13,619 nucleotides of DNA. Source: Oscillospiraceae bacterium (GTDB lineage Bacteria; Bacillota; Clostridia; Oscillospirales; Ruminococcaceae). Made by a program: the position numbers and the translations under genes. Where the stretch lies: positions 1-13,619 of the forward strand of contig JAEDJF010000034.1 in the NCBI GenBank assembly GCA_016296485.1, read 5' to 3'. Below are positions 7,250 to 12,817 of this stretch, in pieces. Each line of letters opens with the position of its first letter. Within the stretch, counting starts at the first letter, position 1. Under the pieces are notes generated by a model. It searched no databases. It was given only the letters and a program-made list of their open reading frames with translations, and was not told where the DNA came from.

Positions 7250-7918
7250 TTGTACGGCGTTTCAAGAAATTTTGATAAATTTCGGCGGGCTCTCTCGTCC
7301 CTTTTCACCCTTCGCTGCGTTTGCTGCGGCAAAGCCGCTGCCGACGGAAAATGCCTCTGCGCCGACTGCGAAAGCGACCTTGTTCCGGCGGTAAAGCTCC
7401 GCCCAGGCGAAGGGCTTTATTTTTCCCGCTTCGCCGCGAAGTACGAATACAGCGGCGGCGCAAAAACGGCGTTCCTCCGCTTTAAATTTTCCGGAGACTA
7501 CCGGCTCTGCTCCGACACGGTTTTTGACTGGCTGCTTTCCGCCTTTGACGAAAATTTCTCGCCGGAGGAATTTGATTTCATCATCCCCGTTCCCGCCTTC
7601 GGCGGGCGGAAAGCCCGCTTTTCCGCCCTTGTTAAGCGGCTCGCACACTACCGGGAAATACCCTTTGCTCCCGAGCTTCTTGTCAAGACCCGCAAGACCG
7701 AAAAACAGCACAATCTTTCCGCCGAGCTTCGGAAAACTAACCTTGCCGGCGCTTTTTGCGCCGACCCCGCCGTGCTCAAAAAGCGAATACTTCTCGTTGA
7801 CGACGTTATGACAACCGGGAACACGGTGAACGAGTGCTCAAAGGCGCTCGCCGCCGCAGGAGCGGCGAGCGTTGCGGTGCTCACGGTGCTCAAAACGAAT
7901 CCCTTTGAAAAAATATAA
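7250..7918 (+). CDS. comF: ComF family phosphoribosyltransferase-like protein
   Basis: A 222-residue ComF protein, associated with DNA uptake during competence in naturally transformable bacteria but also common in non-transformable ones. The N-terminus holds a cysteine cluster (C23, C25, C26, C35, C37, C40), read as a CxxC...CxxC zinc finger using C23/C26 and C37/C40. The C-terminal phosphoribosyltransferase fold has the PRPP loop LLVDDVMTTGNT (181-192). The IIPVP strand (111-115) is present. However, the usual RGFNQ-type segment after it is replaced by GGRKARFSALVKR (118-130), so it is divergent there. The later QHNLSAELRKTNLAGAF segment is family-like. The start is TTG at 7250, supported by AAAGGGGG with 7-nt spacing; there is no better ATG. 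The gene is monocistronic and ends at a strong bidirectional terminator. Confidence 0.9.
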   Translation: MYGVSRNFDKFRRALSSLFTLRCVCCGKAAADGKCLCADCESDLVPAVKLRPGEGLYFSRFAAKYEYSGGAKTAFLRFKFSGDYRLCSDTVFDWLLSAFDENFSPEEFDFIIPVPAFGGRKARFSALVKRLAHYREIPFAPELLVKTRKTEKQHNLSAELRKTNLAGAFCADPAVLKKRILLVDDVMTTGNTVNECSKALAAAGAASVAVLTVLKTNPFEKI

Positions 7919-7920
7919 AA

Positions 7921-7946
7921 CGGGCTTTCCGAAATCGGAAAGCCCG
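7921..7946. terminator. Bidirectional terminator, comF / SIMPL gene
   Basis: CGGGCTTTCCGA (7921-7932) pairs with TCGGAAAGCCCG (7935-7946). T runs follow on both strands: TTTT at 7947-7950 on the plus strand and the complement of 7911-7920 on the minus strand. It separates the convergent comF and SIMPL-domain genes. Confidence 0.92.
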
Positions 7947-7954
7947 TTTTCATT

Positions 7955-8608
7955 TTATTTAATTTCCCAGACTACCGTTACTGAGTCGGAAAGCTCAATA
8001 TCCTCCGGCTCGACGGAAAGGTCCATAGCCGCCATCGGGGCGTTCGCCCGGAGCATTTTCCCGAAGGGGCGCGCCTCCATGGGCATTTTCTCCCAGTAGT
8101 AATCTATGTTCACAATGTCGCCGAGACCGACCCCCGCCGCCCGGGCAAGGACTATCGCCTTTTCCGAGGACGCCGCCACCGCTTTCTTAAGCAGTTCGTT
8201 TTTCGCCTTTTCCCCGTCTTTCACGGTATAGACGATCTCGAACTCCGGCTCGGCGGCGCAGGAGGAAAGGGCAGAAAGGGCGCGCCCGAGGTTTTCGCTT
8301 CCGGCGGCGAAGCCGATTTTTAGAGCGTGGCGGAACTCGTAGCCCACGAAGCGCTGGCGGTAGCTTCCGTTCTCGTTATAGTTTTCGTACTTTGTGTTCA
8401 CGCTGAAATCCGTCGTTTTAAGGTCCTTCCCGTCGAAGCCCTGAGCTTCAAAACAGCCCCGAAGGGCTTCGGTTTTTTCGGCGGAAAGGGCGAGGACCTT
8501 CCCGTAATCAGCGTTTGTCCCGGTGAGGGTGAGGAGAATTTCGGTCCAGTCGGGCTTCACTTTAAGGCTCGCTTTCCCGGTAACTCTTATTGTTCTTTCC
8601 AATTTCAT
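7955..8608 (-). CDS. SIMPL-domain (DUF541, YggE-like) protein
   Basis: A 217-residue protein of the SIMPL/DUF541 family. The opening RTIRVTGKASLKVKPDWTEI resembles the family's typical G-x-G-x-x-x-x-x-P-D strand-turn. The C-terminal part with a long helix (about 133-160) and a closing strand also fits. No signal peptide or membrane segment is seen, unlike the exported E. coli YggE, so it is probably cytoplasmic. The biochemical role of the family is unresolved; stress-related roles have been proposed. The start is uncertain. ATG at 8608 has its GGAG only 2 nt away, while an in-frame TTG at 8602 would have 8-nt spacing. The ribosome binding site overlaps the stop codon of the upstream AlkD-like gene, so translational coupling is likely. 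It ends at the shared terminator with comF. Confidence 0.85.
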   Translation of the reverse strand: MKLERTIRVTGKASLKVKPDWTEILLTLTGTNADYGKVLALSAEKTEALRGCFEAQGFDGKDLKTTDFSVNTKYENYNENGSYRQRFVGYEFRHALKIGFAAGSENLGRALSALSSCAAEPEFEIVYTVKDGEKAKNELLKKAVAASSEKAIVLARAAGVGLGDIVNIDYYWEKMPMEARPFGKMLRANAPMAAMDLSVEPEDIELSDSVTVVWEIK

Positions 8609-8614
8609 CGCTCC

Positions 8615-9307
8615 TTATTTTATCTTTAATGTTTTGAGGTATTCCTTTTGCTCTGCCGAGACGCGGTAGCTCTCGACTGCTTTTTGAATCGCCTTATTGT
8701 GGGTCCATTTTTCAAGGCGGCGGTTTTCGATATAGGGAGCCGCGGCGTCGTACTGCTTCGCGAGGGCGGTGGCGAAAAACCAGGCGACCATCATTTTTAC
8801 GTAGTACTCCTCGGACCTCACCGCCGCCGCAAGCTCGAGATATTCAGGGCGGAAATTTTCGTCGAGAAAACAGTTCATAAGCTCCCCGAGCCCAAAGCGC
8901 ACCGTATAGGTATCCCCCGCCAAAAGCCAGATTTTTATTTGCTCCAAGAGCCTCTCCGGGTATTTTTTGAGGATTTTCGGCGACATCATATCGCAGGTCG
9001 CCCAGTTGTCCACAAAGGGAAGAAAGCGGCAAAGCTCGGCGACGCAGATGTCAAAATCCTTTATCTCCTCAATGAGGAAGGCGTGAAGGTTGTTTTCCTC
9101 GTAATATTTATGCGGAAGTGTTTTTATGAATTCCGCCGCCAGGGGCGTTTTTGAAAGCTCCTTGGCGAACTTTCGAAGGGCGGGGGTCCGCACCCCGATA
9201 ATGAGCTCCTTTTGCACCGTCGGCATCAGCGCCGCCTGGAAATCCCGGTAGCCCTCGTCCCGGAGCGCAAAAAGCTTCTCCCGAACCGTTTTTTCCGCTT
9301 CAGTCAC
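8615..9307 (-). CDS. AlkD-like DNA alkylation repair glycosylase
   Basis: A 230-residue all-helical HEAT-like repeat protein of the DNA alkylation repair family (PF08713), which removes N3- and N7-alkylated bases without flipping them. Residues equivalent to the Bacillus cereus AlkD active site (W109, D113, R148, W187) appear at W102, D106, R137 and W176. The W-D spacing of four and the R-W spacing of 39 are conserved. The segment VDNWATCDMM (99-108) is the most recognisable. The C-terminal HNKAIQKAVESYRVS stretch is also typical. The equivalences are by eye. The start is GTG at 9307 with GGGGG at 7-nt spacing. It forms a tight two-gene unit with the SIMPL gene (6 bp gap), driven by a perfect -10 box at 9330-9335. 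Pairing of repair glycosylase and SIMPL protein may reflect stress response. Confidence 0.9.
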   Translation of the reverse strand: MTEAEKTVREKLFALRDEGYRDFQAALMPTVQKELIIGVRTPALRKFAKELSKTPLAAEFIKTLPHKYYEENNLHAFLIEEIKDFDICVAELCRFLPFVDNWATCDMMSPKILKKYPERLLEQIKIWLLAGDTYTVRFGLGELMNCFLDENFRPEYLELAAAVRSEEYYVKMMVAWFFATALAKQYDAAAPYIENRRLEKWTHNKAIQKAVESYRVSAEQKEYLKTLKIK

Positions 9308-9329
9308 AAAACCGCCCCCTTTTGTAACA

Positions 9330-9358
9330 ATTATAGCGGGTAATTATGAATAAATCTA
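9330..9358 (-). promoter_or_regulatory. Promoter of the AlkD-like/SIMPL unit
   Basis: A perfect minus-strand TATAAT (9335-9330) is preceded, 17 bp upstream, by a poor -35 TAGATT (9358-9353). The upstream side abuts the terminator hairpin of the neighbouring gene. The -10 is strong; the weak -35 suggests either activator dependence or low use. Confidence 0.5.
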
Positions 9359-9364
9359 TATTTT

Positions 9365-9390
9365 AAAGGGCGGTTTCAAAACCGCCCTTT
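9365..9390. terminator. Terminator after the small membrane protein gene
   Basis: AAAGGGCGGTTT (9365-9376) pairs with AAACCGCCCTTT (9379-9390). On the minus strand it follows the TAA at 9398-9400 by a few bases, and the arm itself supplies a short T run before an A+T-rich tract. Confidence 0.8.
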
Positions 9391-9397
9391 AGCCTTT

Positions 9398-9934
9398 TTA
9401 TTCTTTTTCAAGAGATTTCGCGAAGCTGAAAAGCACATACAGCGTATAGGGCACGAGTATCAGCGCCGCCAACGCGTAAGCCATAAAGAGCGCCCTTCCG
9501 AGCCCCAAACCCAAAAGCGGGGTGATTACAAGCGCCGCCGCCGCCATTGCCACGTTGGCGCTCCGCAGAACGAGGAGTTTTTCCTCCTCGGGACAGCAAT
9601 TTCTCCCGGCTATTTCAGCAAGAAAAGTGAAAAACTTAAAGTCAAAATAAATGCTGACCGCCGCCGGAATAACGTAAAAAAATGCTGCGGCTTCCTTGAG
9701 CCCGAAGCACTCCAAAACCCAGTAAAAGAAGTCGAGTCCAACCAAAAGCCACGCAAAGTCCTTGAGTCTTGGGGCGGAGGGTTCCTTTTTGAGGTCGGAA
9801 AGAGCCGAAACAAAGAGGAGGTACCCGAGCCAGCTCGGCACAAGATTCAGCGTGCCGATATTAAAATTTAGGAAAATGAGCACGAAGCCCCAGCCGATAA
9901 GCCTTATCGTCTTCGCGAGTTTTTCCTTTTCCGT
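9398..9934 (-). CDS. Small membrane protein of unknown function with ACG start
   Basis: An uncharacterised integral membrane protein with about four to five membrane segments and a short charged C-terminus. I do not recognise a named family. The usual choice would be GTG at 9883 (161 residues), but that cuts into the first membrane helix and has no good ribosome binding site. The open frame continues upstream, reading EKEKLAKTIRLIGWGF before V at the GTG, a natural positively charged N-terminus leading into a helix. A clear GGAGG (9944-9948) lies 9 nt before an ACG codon (9932-9934) in this frame. No ATG, GTG or TTG lies between the ribosome binding site and 9883 in frame. I therefore place the start at ACG (178 residues), either a rare non-canonical start or a one-base loss of ATG. 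The promoter at 9993-10001 and the terminator at 9365-9390 make it a single-gene unit. Confidence 0.65.
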   Translation of the reverse strand, partial: TEKEKLAKTIRLIGWGFVLIFLNFNIGTLNLVPSWLGYLLFVSALSDLKKEPSAPRLKDFAWLLVGLDFFYWVLECFGLKEAAAFFYVIPAAVSIYFDFKFFTFLAEIAGRNCCPEEEKLLVLRSANVAMAAAALVITPLLGLGLGRALFMAYALAALILVPYTLYVLFSFAKSLEKE

Positions 9935-9943
9935 TGTTTTCCC

Positions 9944-9948
9944 CCTCC
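9944..9948 (-). promoter_or_regulatory. Ribosome binding site without a canonical start
   Basis: AAAGGAGG on the minus strand is an excellent site, yet the next 60 nt in the coding frame contain no ATG, GTG or TTG. The nearest plausible start is ACG at 9934-9932, 9 nt away. Confidence 0.7.
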
Positions 9949-9963
9949 TTTGCCCGGCGTTTC

Positions 9964-9980
9964 GGCGGCGTGAAGCCGCC
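9964..9980 (-). repeat. Hairpin in the leader of the small membrane protein gene
   Basis: GGCGGC (9964-9969) and GCCGCC (9975-9980) flank a 5-base loop. It would lie between the predicted transcript start (about 9986) and the ribosome binding site, about 16 nt before the latter. It could protect the 5' end; no T run follows, so it is not a terminator. Confidence 0.5.
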
Positions 9981-9992
9981 CCGTTTAGCTGA

Positions 9993-10001
9993 ATTATAGC
10001 A
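9993..10001 (-). promoter_or_regulatory. Extended -10 promoter of the small membrane protein gene
   Basis: Minus-strand TGCTATAAT (10001-9993) combines a TGn extension with a perfect -10. The position 17 bp further upstream (TGGATT) is a poor -35, which extended -10 promoters tolerate. Confidence 0.6.
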
Positions 10002-10072
10002 AATGCTTAAAGGTAAATCCATATTATAATCCCGGCCGAAATATTCTCTTTTTTCCTCCCGCTCCCGGGCGA

Positions 10073-10101
10073 TTGACATATTTCGCGGTTTAAGATAATA
10101 T
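10073..10101 (+). promoter_or_regulatory. Promoter of the substrate-binding lipoprotein gene
   Basis: A perfect TTGACA (10073-10078) is followed after 17 bp by TAATAT (10096-10101). An overlapping GATAAT (10094-10099) fits the -10 better but has 15-bp spacing. The expected start near 10108 gives a leader of about 30 nt. Confidence 0.72.
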
Positions 10102-10137
10102 ATAAATTGAATTTTAGCTTATTGGGGGGAATCCTTT

Positions 10138-11112
10138 TTGATAAAAAAGCTGATTGCGGTGTTTCTGGCGGGAGCGTTGACTTTAAGTCTTTGCGCCTGC
10201 GGCGCCCTTGAAAATATTTTCGGACAGAAGGACGAGCCCCAAGAGGAAAGCTCCGTTCCCGAACCCATTGTCATTGACCCGAACTTTCCCGTGACCGTCG
10301 GCGGGGTCGAAATCAAGGCGAAGCCTGAGAGGATCGCCGCCGCTTCCCCCGCTCTTGCGGAGTACATAAGCGATATGGGGCTTTTTGACAGGCTCTGCGC
10401 CGTTTCGGACTACTGCTCCTTCGGCGGGGCGTCCGCCCTTCCGAGCATCGGCTCCGTCCGCCTTCCCAATATGGAGGCGATAAAGACGGCGGCGCCCCAG
10501 TACATCCTTACCTTCGCGAAGTACGACGAGGCTTCCCTAATCGAGCTTCAGCAGATGGACATTACTGTAATCGTCCTCGACGCTCCCTCGAGCATCGAGG
10601 AGCTTCGGGAGCTTTACCGGGAGCTCTCCCTCTTTTTCCTCGGTTCCGAAGAGGGAGCCGCCTTCGGCGAAAGCTACGTCGCGGAGTACGACCGGGCTCT
10701 TGCGGAAATAAGCTACCCCGGCGAAAAGGCAAATGCGGCGTTTCTCCGGGCGATGGACTACACTATGGTCACCGGAGACGCCATGGAAAACGCGCTGCTC
10801 TCCGCCTGTTTTGAAAACGCGGCGGCGGAATACACGGGCTACGAGTACCCGGCGGAAAATTGGGACAGTTTCAAACCCGAGGTGATTTTCGTCGGCGGCG
10901 ACCTCCGCCTTGAGGACCTTGAAACCAGCGACCTTTACAAAAAGACCGCCGCCGTCAAGGGCGACAAGGTGTTCCTCGTGGATATAGACGCCATTGCCCT
11001 TTGCAGCCGCCGCTCCTTCGCTATGGTAAAGGATATGATGGCGACGGTCTATTCCGACTATACGGACGGAACGCCCCTTGAGCCCGCCTATCCGAGCATC
11101 TATAAGAAATAA
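10138..11112 (+). CDS. ABC transporter substrate-binding lipoprotein (BtuF/FhuD-like)
   Basis: A 324-residue exported lipoprotein. Residues 1-21 are a lipoprotein signal: K3-K4, a hydrophobic core, and lipobox L18-C19-A20-C21, with C21 as the likely lipidated cysteine. An acidic spacer (about 31-46) follows. The mature part resembles the periplasmic binding protein family PF01497 for cobalamin, haem and iron-siderophores. It has KPERIAAASPALAEYISDMG (62-81), GSVRLPNMEAIKTAAPQYIL near residues 105-124, a long linking helix (about 140-170), and a second lobe with FKPEVIFVGGD and VKGDKVFLVD. The ligand cannot be told. No permease or ATPase gene is adjacent, so it is an orphan binding protein in this window. 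The start is TTG at 10138, with a run of six G about 8 nt upstream and no better ATG. Own promoter and own terminator make it monocistronic. Confidence 0.87.
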   Translation: MIKKLIAVFLAGALTLSLCACGALENIFGQKDEPQEESSVPEPIVIDPNFPVTVGGVEIKAKPERIAAASPALAEYISDMGLFDRLCAVSDYCSFGGASALPSIGSVRLPNMEAIKTAAPQYILTFAKYDEASLIELQQMDITVIVLDAPSSIEELRELYRELSLFFLGSEEGAAFGESYVAEYDRALAEISYPGEKANAAFLRAMDYTMVTGDAMENALLSACFENAAAEYTGYEYPAENWDSFKPEVIFVGGDLRLEDLETSDLYKKTAAVKGDKVFLVDIDAIALCSRRSFAMVKDMMATVYSDYTDGTPLEPAYPSIYKK

Positions 11113-11120
11113 ACTTTTTT

Positions 11121-11145
11121 GGCGGCGCTTTGCGCCGCCCTTTTT
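11121..11145 (+). terminator. Terminator after the substrate-binding lipoprotein gene
   Basis: GGCGGCGC (11121-11128) and GCGCCGCC (11132-11139) flank a TTT loop and are followed by CTTTTT (11140-11145). It begins 8 bp after the stop codon. Confidence 0.9.
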
Positions 11146-11147
11146 GT

Positions 11148-11172
11148 CCCCGCTTCGGGGCGCCGCGCGCCC
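11148..11172. repeat. GC-rich segment sharing 14 bases with the recG-comF hairpin
   Basis: GCTTCGGGGCGCCG (11152-11165) is identical to 7156-7169. Here it can fold as CCCCG/CGGGG (11148-11152 and 11156-11160) or as GGGCGC/GCGCCC (11158-11163 and 11167-11172). The second half of the 7156-7186 hairpin is only partly preserved, so this may be a decayed copy or chance similarity of GC-rich stem-loops. Confidence 0.45.
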
Positions 11173-11181
11173 TCAACTTCC

Positions 11182-11225
11182 GGTAAACTTTCGGTTTACC
11201 AAATTCGACTTTCCGTCGGTTTACC
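11182..11225. promoter_or_regulatory. Candidate operator with three GTTTACC half-sites
   Basis: GGTAAAC (11182-11188) and GTTTACC (11194-11200) form an inverted repeat around five bases. CGGTTTACC at 11192-11200 recurs exactly at 11217-11225, 25 bp downstream on the same strand, and the last copy overlaps the -35 box of the following XRE gene. The likely binder is the XRE protein encoded next, acting on its own promoter; this is inference from position. Confidence 0.6.
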
Positions 11226-11248
11226 TTTTTGGGCGGCGGCGCTATACT
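11220..11248 (+). promoter_or_regulatory. Promoter of the XRE regulator gene
   Basis: TTTACC (11220-11225, 4 of 6 matches) is followed after 17 bp by TATACT (11243-11248, 5 of 6 matches). The -35 is embedded in the third GTTTACC half-site. Confidence 0.65.
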
Positions 11249-11277
11249 TGAGCTATCGGAAAAAGGAGGTCTTTATT

Positions 11278-11667
11278 ATGGCGAAAAAATCCATGGGCGA
11301 GATTATAAGCGCGCTCCGGAAAGAGCGCAATATGACCCAGCGGGAGCTGGCCGAAAAAATGAACGTGACGGACAAGGCGGTATCAAAATGGGAGTGGGGG
11401 CTCTCCTGCACCGACGTAAGCTCCCTCCCCGATTTGGCAAAGGCGCTGGGGGTTCCGGTTGAAACGCTTCTTGACGCCGCGCCGAAGGGCGACCAAAAGG
11501 AGGGCGAGGTTGACAAAATAGTAAACCTCGTTCTGAAAGCCGTTCCGCTCGCGATGGGCGTTGCGGTGGTCGTCGGGAGCGTCCTCGGAAATATCGACGC
11601 TTCCTCCGCCGTAAGCCTTCTCGGAATCGGGGTTTTCTGCATCGGGCTATATCTTATAAAAAACTGA
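11278..11667 (+). CDS. Membrane-tethered XRE-family helix-turn-helix regulator
   Basis: A 129-residue protein. Residues about 7-66 form a Cro/C1-type helix-turn-helix: IISALRKERNMTQRELAEKM, then VTDKAVSKWEWGLSCTDVSSL as the recognition-helix region. A short charged linker (about 68-80) leads to two hydrophobic segments (about 83-104 and 109-127), so the DNA-binding domain is probably held at the cytoplasmic membrane face. Such HTH + TM proteins are common in Clostridia; their signals are mostly unknown. I chose ATG at 11278 because AGGAGG lies 8 nt upstream and a promoter lies at 11220-11248. A longer in-frame reading from 11119 would run through the preceding terminator and promoter. It is a single-gene unit ending at a strong terminator. 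The repeated half-sites at its promoter suggest autoregulation. Confidence 0.85.
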   Translation: MAKKSMGEIISALRKERNMTQRELAEKMNVTDKAVSKWEWGLSCTDVSSLPDLAKALGVPVETLLDAAPKGDQKEGEVDKIVNLVLKAVPLAMGVAVVVGSVLGNIDASSAVSLLGIGVFCIGLYLIKN

Positions 11668-11703
11668 TTAAAAAGCGCCGCCCCCCGGGGCGGCGCTTTT
11701 TAA
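11668..11703. terminator. Bidirectional terminator with 17-bp arms
   Basis: The stem runs from 11668 to 11684 and from 11687 to 11703, with core GCGCCGCCCC/GGGGCGGCGC flanked by A and T runs that serve both directions. It touches the stop codons of the convergent XRE gene and the leftward two-TM gene (stop at 11700-11702). Confidence 0.95.
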
Positions 11704-12185
11704 TTGTTTGCGTTTATTCTTTTTTTGAGGCGGTCAAATTCTTTCCCGTGGACTGATTTTTCAAACTGGACCTTTTTCCTTTCGCCGTTTTTAAGGGTGA
11801 AGGTGAAATAACTGTAAGTGTGGGTCTCCGCAGAGTGGATGCGGCGGCTCACGAGCGTTTCCTCACCGCAGGCGGCAACGTCGGAATATTTATAATATTT
11901 TCCGTTCAGAGGGTTCGTCTTAAAATAAAAGCCCTCCCTGCCGAGGTAAATTTTGAGGCAAAAATAGCGGACCGAAAGCCGAGCGAAGGACCAAAGAAGC
12001 TGCGCCCCGAAAACCGCGAAAACGAGAGCGACGAAGGGGTACTTATTCGGCTCGGGCTTTAGCTGGTCCGCCGCCAAAATCAGAAAAAAGGCGGCTAAAG
12101 CCCCCGTAACGGTCATTCGCAAAAGCCCGTAGGTTTTCCCGTCTATCTTATAATCCCATTTTTCGGCTTCGGGGAACTTTTCCAA
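11700..12185 (-). CDS. Two-TM protein with PH-like C-terminal domain, unknown function
   Basis: A 161-residue protein not recognised as a named family. Two membrane segments (about 21-39 and 50-68) follow a 20-residue polar N-terminus. The remainder (about 77-144) reads as alternating short strands with aromatic residues (KIYLGREGFYFKT, YYKYSDVAAC, TYSYFTFTLKNGERKKVQF) and ends in a charged helix (145-157). This layout resembles YcxB-type bacterial PH-like membrane proteins, an inference from pattern only. The start is TTG at 12185, with AAGGAGG 8 nt upstream. It lies 26 bp after the kinase-like gene in the same direction and probably shares its transcript. It ends at the bidirectional terminator. 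Confidence 0.75.
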   Translation of the reverse strand: MEKFPEAEKWDYKIDGKTYGLLRMTVTGALAAFFLILAADQLKPEPNKYPFVALVFAVFGAQLLWSFARLSVRYFCLKIYLGREGFYFKTNPLNGKYYKYSDVAACGEETLVSRRIHSAETHTYSYFTFTLKNGERKKVQFEKSVHGKEFDRLKKRINANN

Positions 12186-12211
12186 CGGTGCTTCCTCCTT
12201 CCGGGTAAAAT

Positions 12212-12763
12212 TTATAGGTCGAATCTTTCTTTAATTATCTTCGCCGCTTCCGCCGGCGAAAGGTTTGTGTTGTCGATTTTTATATAGTTTTCAAAGGGTA
12301 TCTCCCCGTCGAGGCTCACGCAGCGGTATCTTTTGTCGTCGTCAAGGAGCCTTTGGTTGGAAGTTTCCAGGTCGCGCTTCGACGCCTTGTTTTTAAGGCG
12401 GTTCTCCGTGGCGTTCCGGGCAAGGCGCACCTCCTGGGGCGCCACGAGCTCGGCGTAGTAAAACTCCGTGCCGTAGGGCTCGAAAATGCTCCTCACATGG
12501 GCGATATACTCCCAGTCGGACTTTTGGTCGAACGCCCACATATAGGTGAAAATCATTCCGTAGTTATCGGAGGCGGCGAACTCCTCGAAAATCGTCTCCC
12601 GAAGCCGGGAGATGGTCTTTCCGTCGTAGTACCCGAAAATCTCTATTACGGGCTCGATGGTCATATGGTTATGGAAAAGCCGAAGGTTCGTTATTTTCAT
12701 AAGCTCCTGACCCACGGTCATTTTCCCGACGGCGGCGTCGCCGCACAAAAAAAGTAATTTCAT
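12212..12763 (-). CDS. P-loop kinase-like AAA protein
   Basis: A 183-residue P-loop nucleoside-triphosphatase. Walker A is GDAAVGKMT (8-16), right after a hydrophobic first strand. The next segment LRLFHNHMTIEPV (27-39) is typical of a family often labelled AAA family ATPase or shikimate kinase-like, with predicted small-molecule phosphotransferase activity. The C-terminal IDNTNLSPAEAAKIIKE (163-179) is also typical. The substrate is unknown. A basic stretch RLARNATENRLKNKASKR (113-130) could be a lid. I chose ATG at 12763, with AAGGAG about 4 nt upstream. The frame is open to 12886, but that extension would run through the hairpin at 12782-12808 and into the end of the glutamine synthetase gene. 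It follows glutamine synthetase and precedes the two-TM protein gene. Confidence 0.8.
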   Translation of the reverse strand: MKLLFLCGDAAVGKMTVGQELMKITNLRLFHNHMTIEPVIEIFGYYDGKTISRLRETIFEEFAASDNYGMIFTYMWAFDQKSDWEYIAHVRSIFEPYGTEFYYAELVAPQEVRLARNATENRLKNKASKRDLETSNQRLLDDDKRYRCVSLDGEIPFENYIKIDNTNLSPAEAAKIIKERFDL

Positions 12764-12781
12764 AGTTCTCCTTTTTAAACG

Positions 12782-12808
12782 AAACGCCGGACACAGCGCC
12801 CGGCGTTT
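12782..12808. terminator. Hairpin between glutamine synthetase and kinase genes
   Basis: AAACGCCGG (12782-12790) pairs with CCGGCGTTT (12800-12808) around a 9-base loop. It lies 10 bp beyond the glutamine synthetase stop. On the minus strand the T run is interrupted (TTTCGTTT), so termination of the leftward transcript may be partial. On the plus strand an uninterrupted T run follows. Confidence 0.7.
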
Positions 12809-12817
12809 TTTGATTTG

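Noticed and set aside
9861..10079. 72-residue minus-strand frame starting with ATG upstream of the small membrane protein
   Set aside because: It is in a different frame from the membrane protein, runs through the predicted promoter, and has no ribosome binding site or family-like sequence. I also considered it as evidence of a frameshift but its residues do not continue the membrane protein.
11119..11277. N-terminal extension of the XRE regulator to 182 residues
   Set aside because: It would translate the terminator of the previous gene and the promoter and operator region; the ATG at 11278 has an excellent ribosome binding site.
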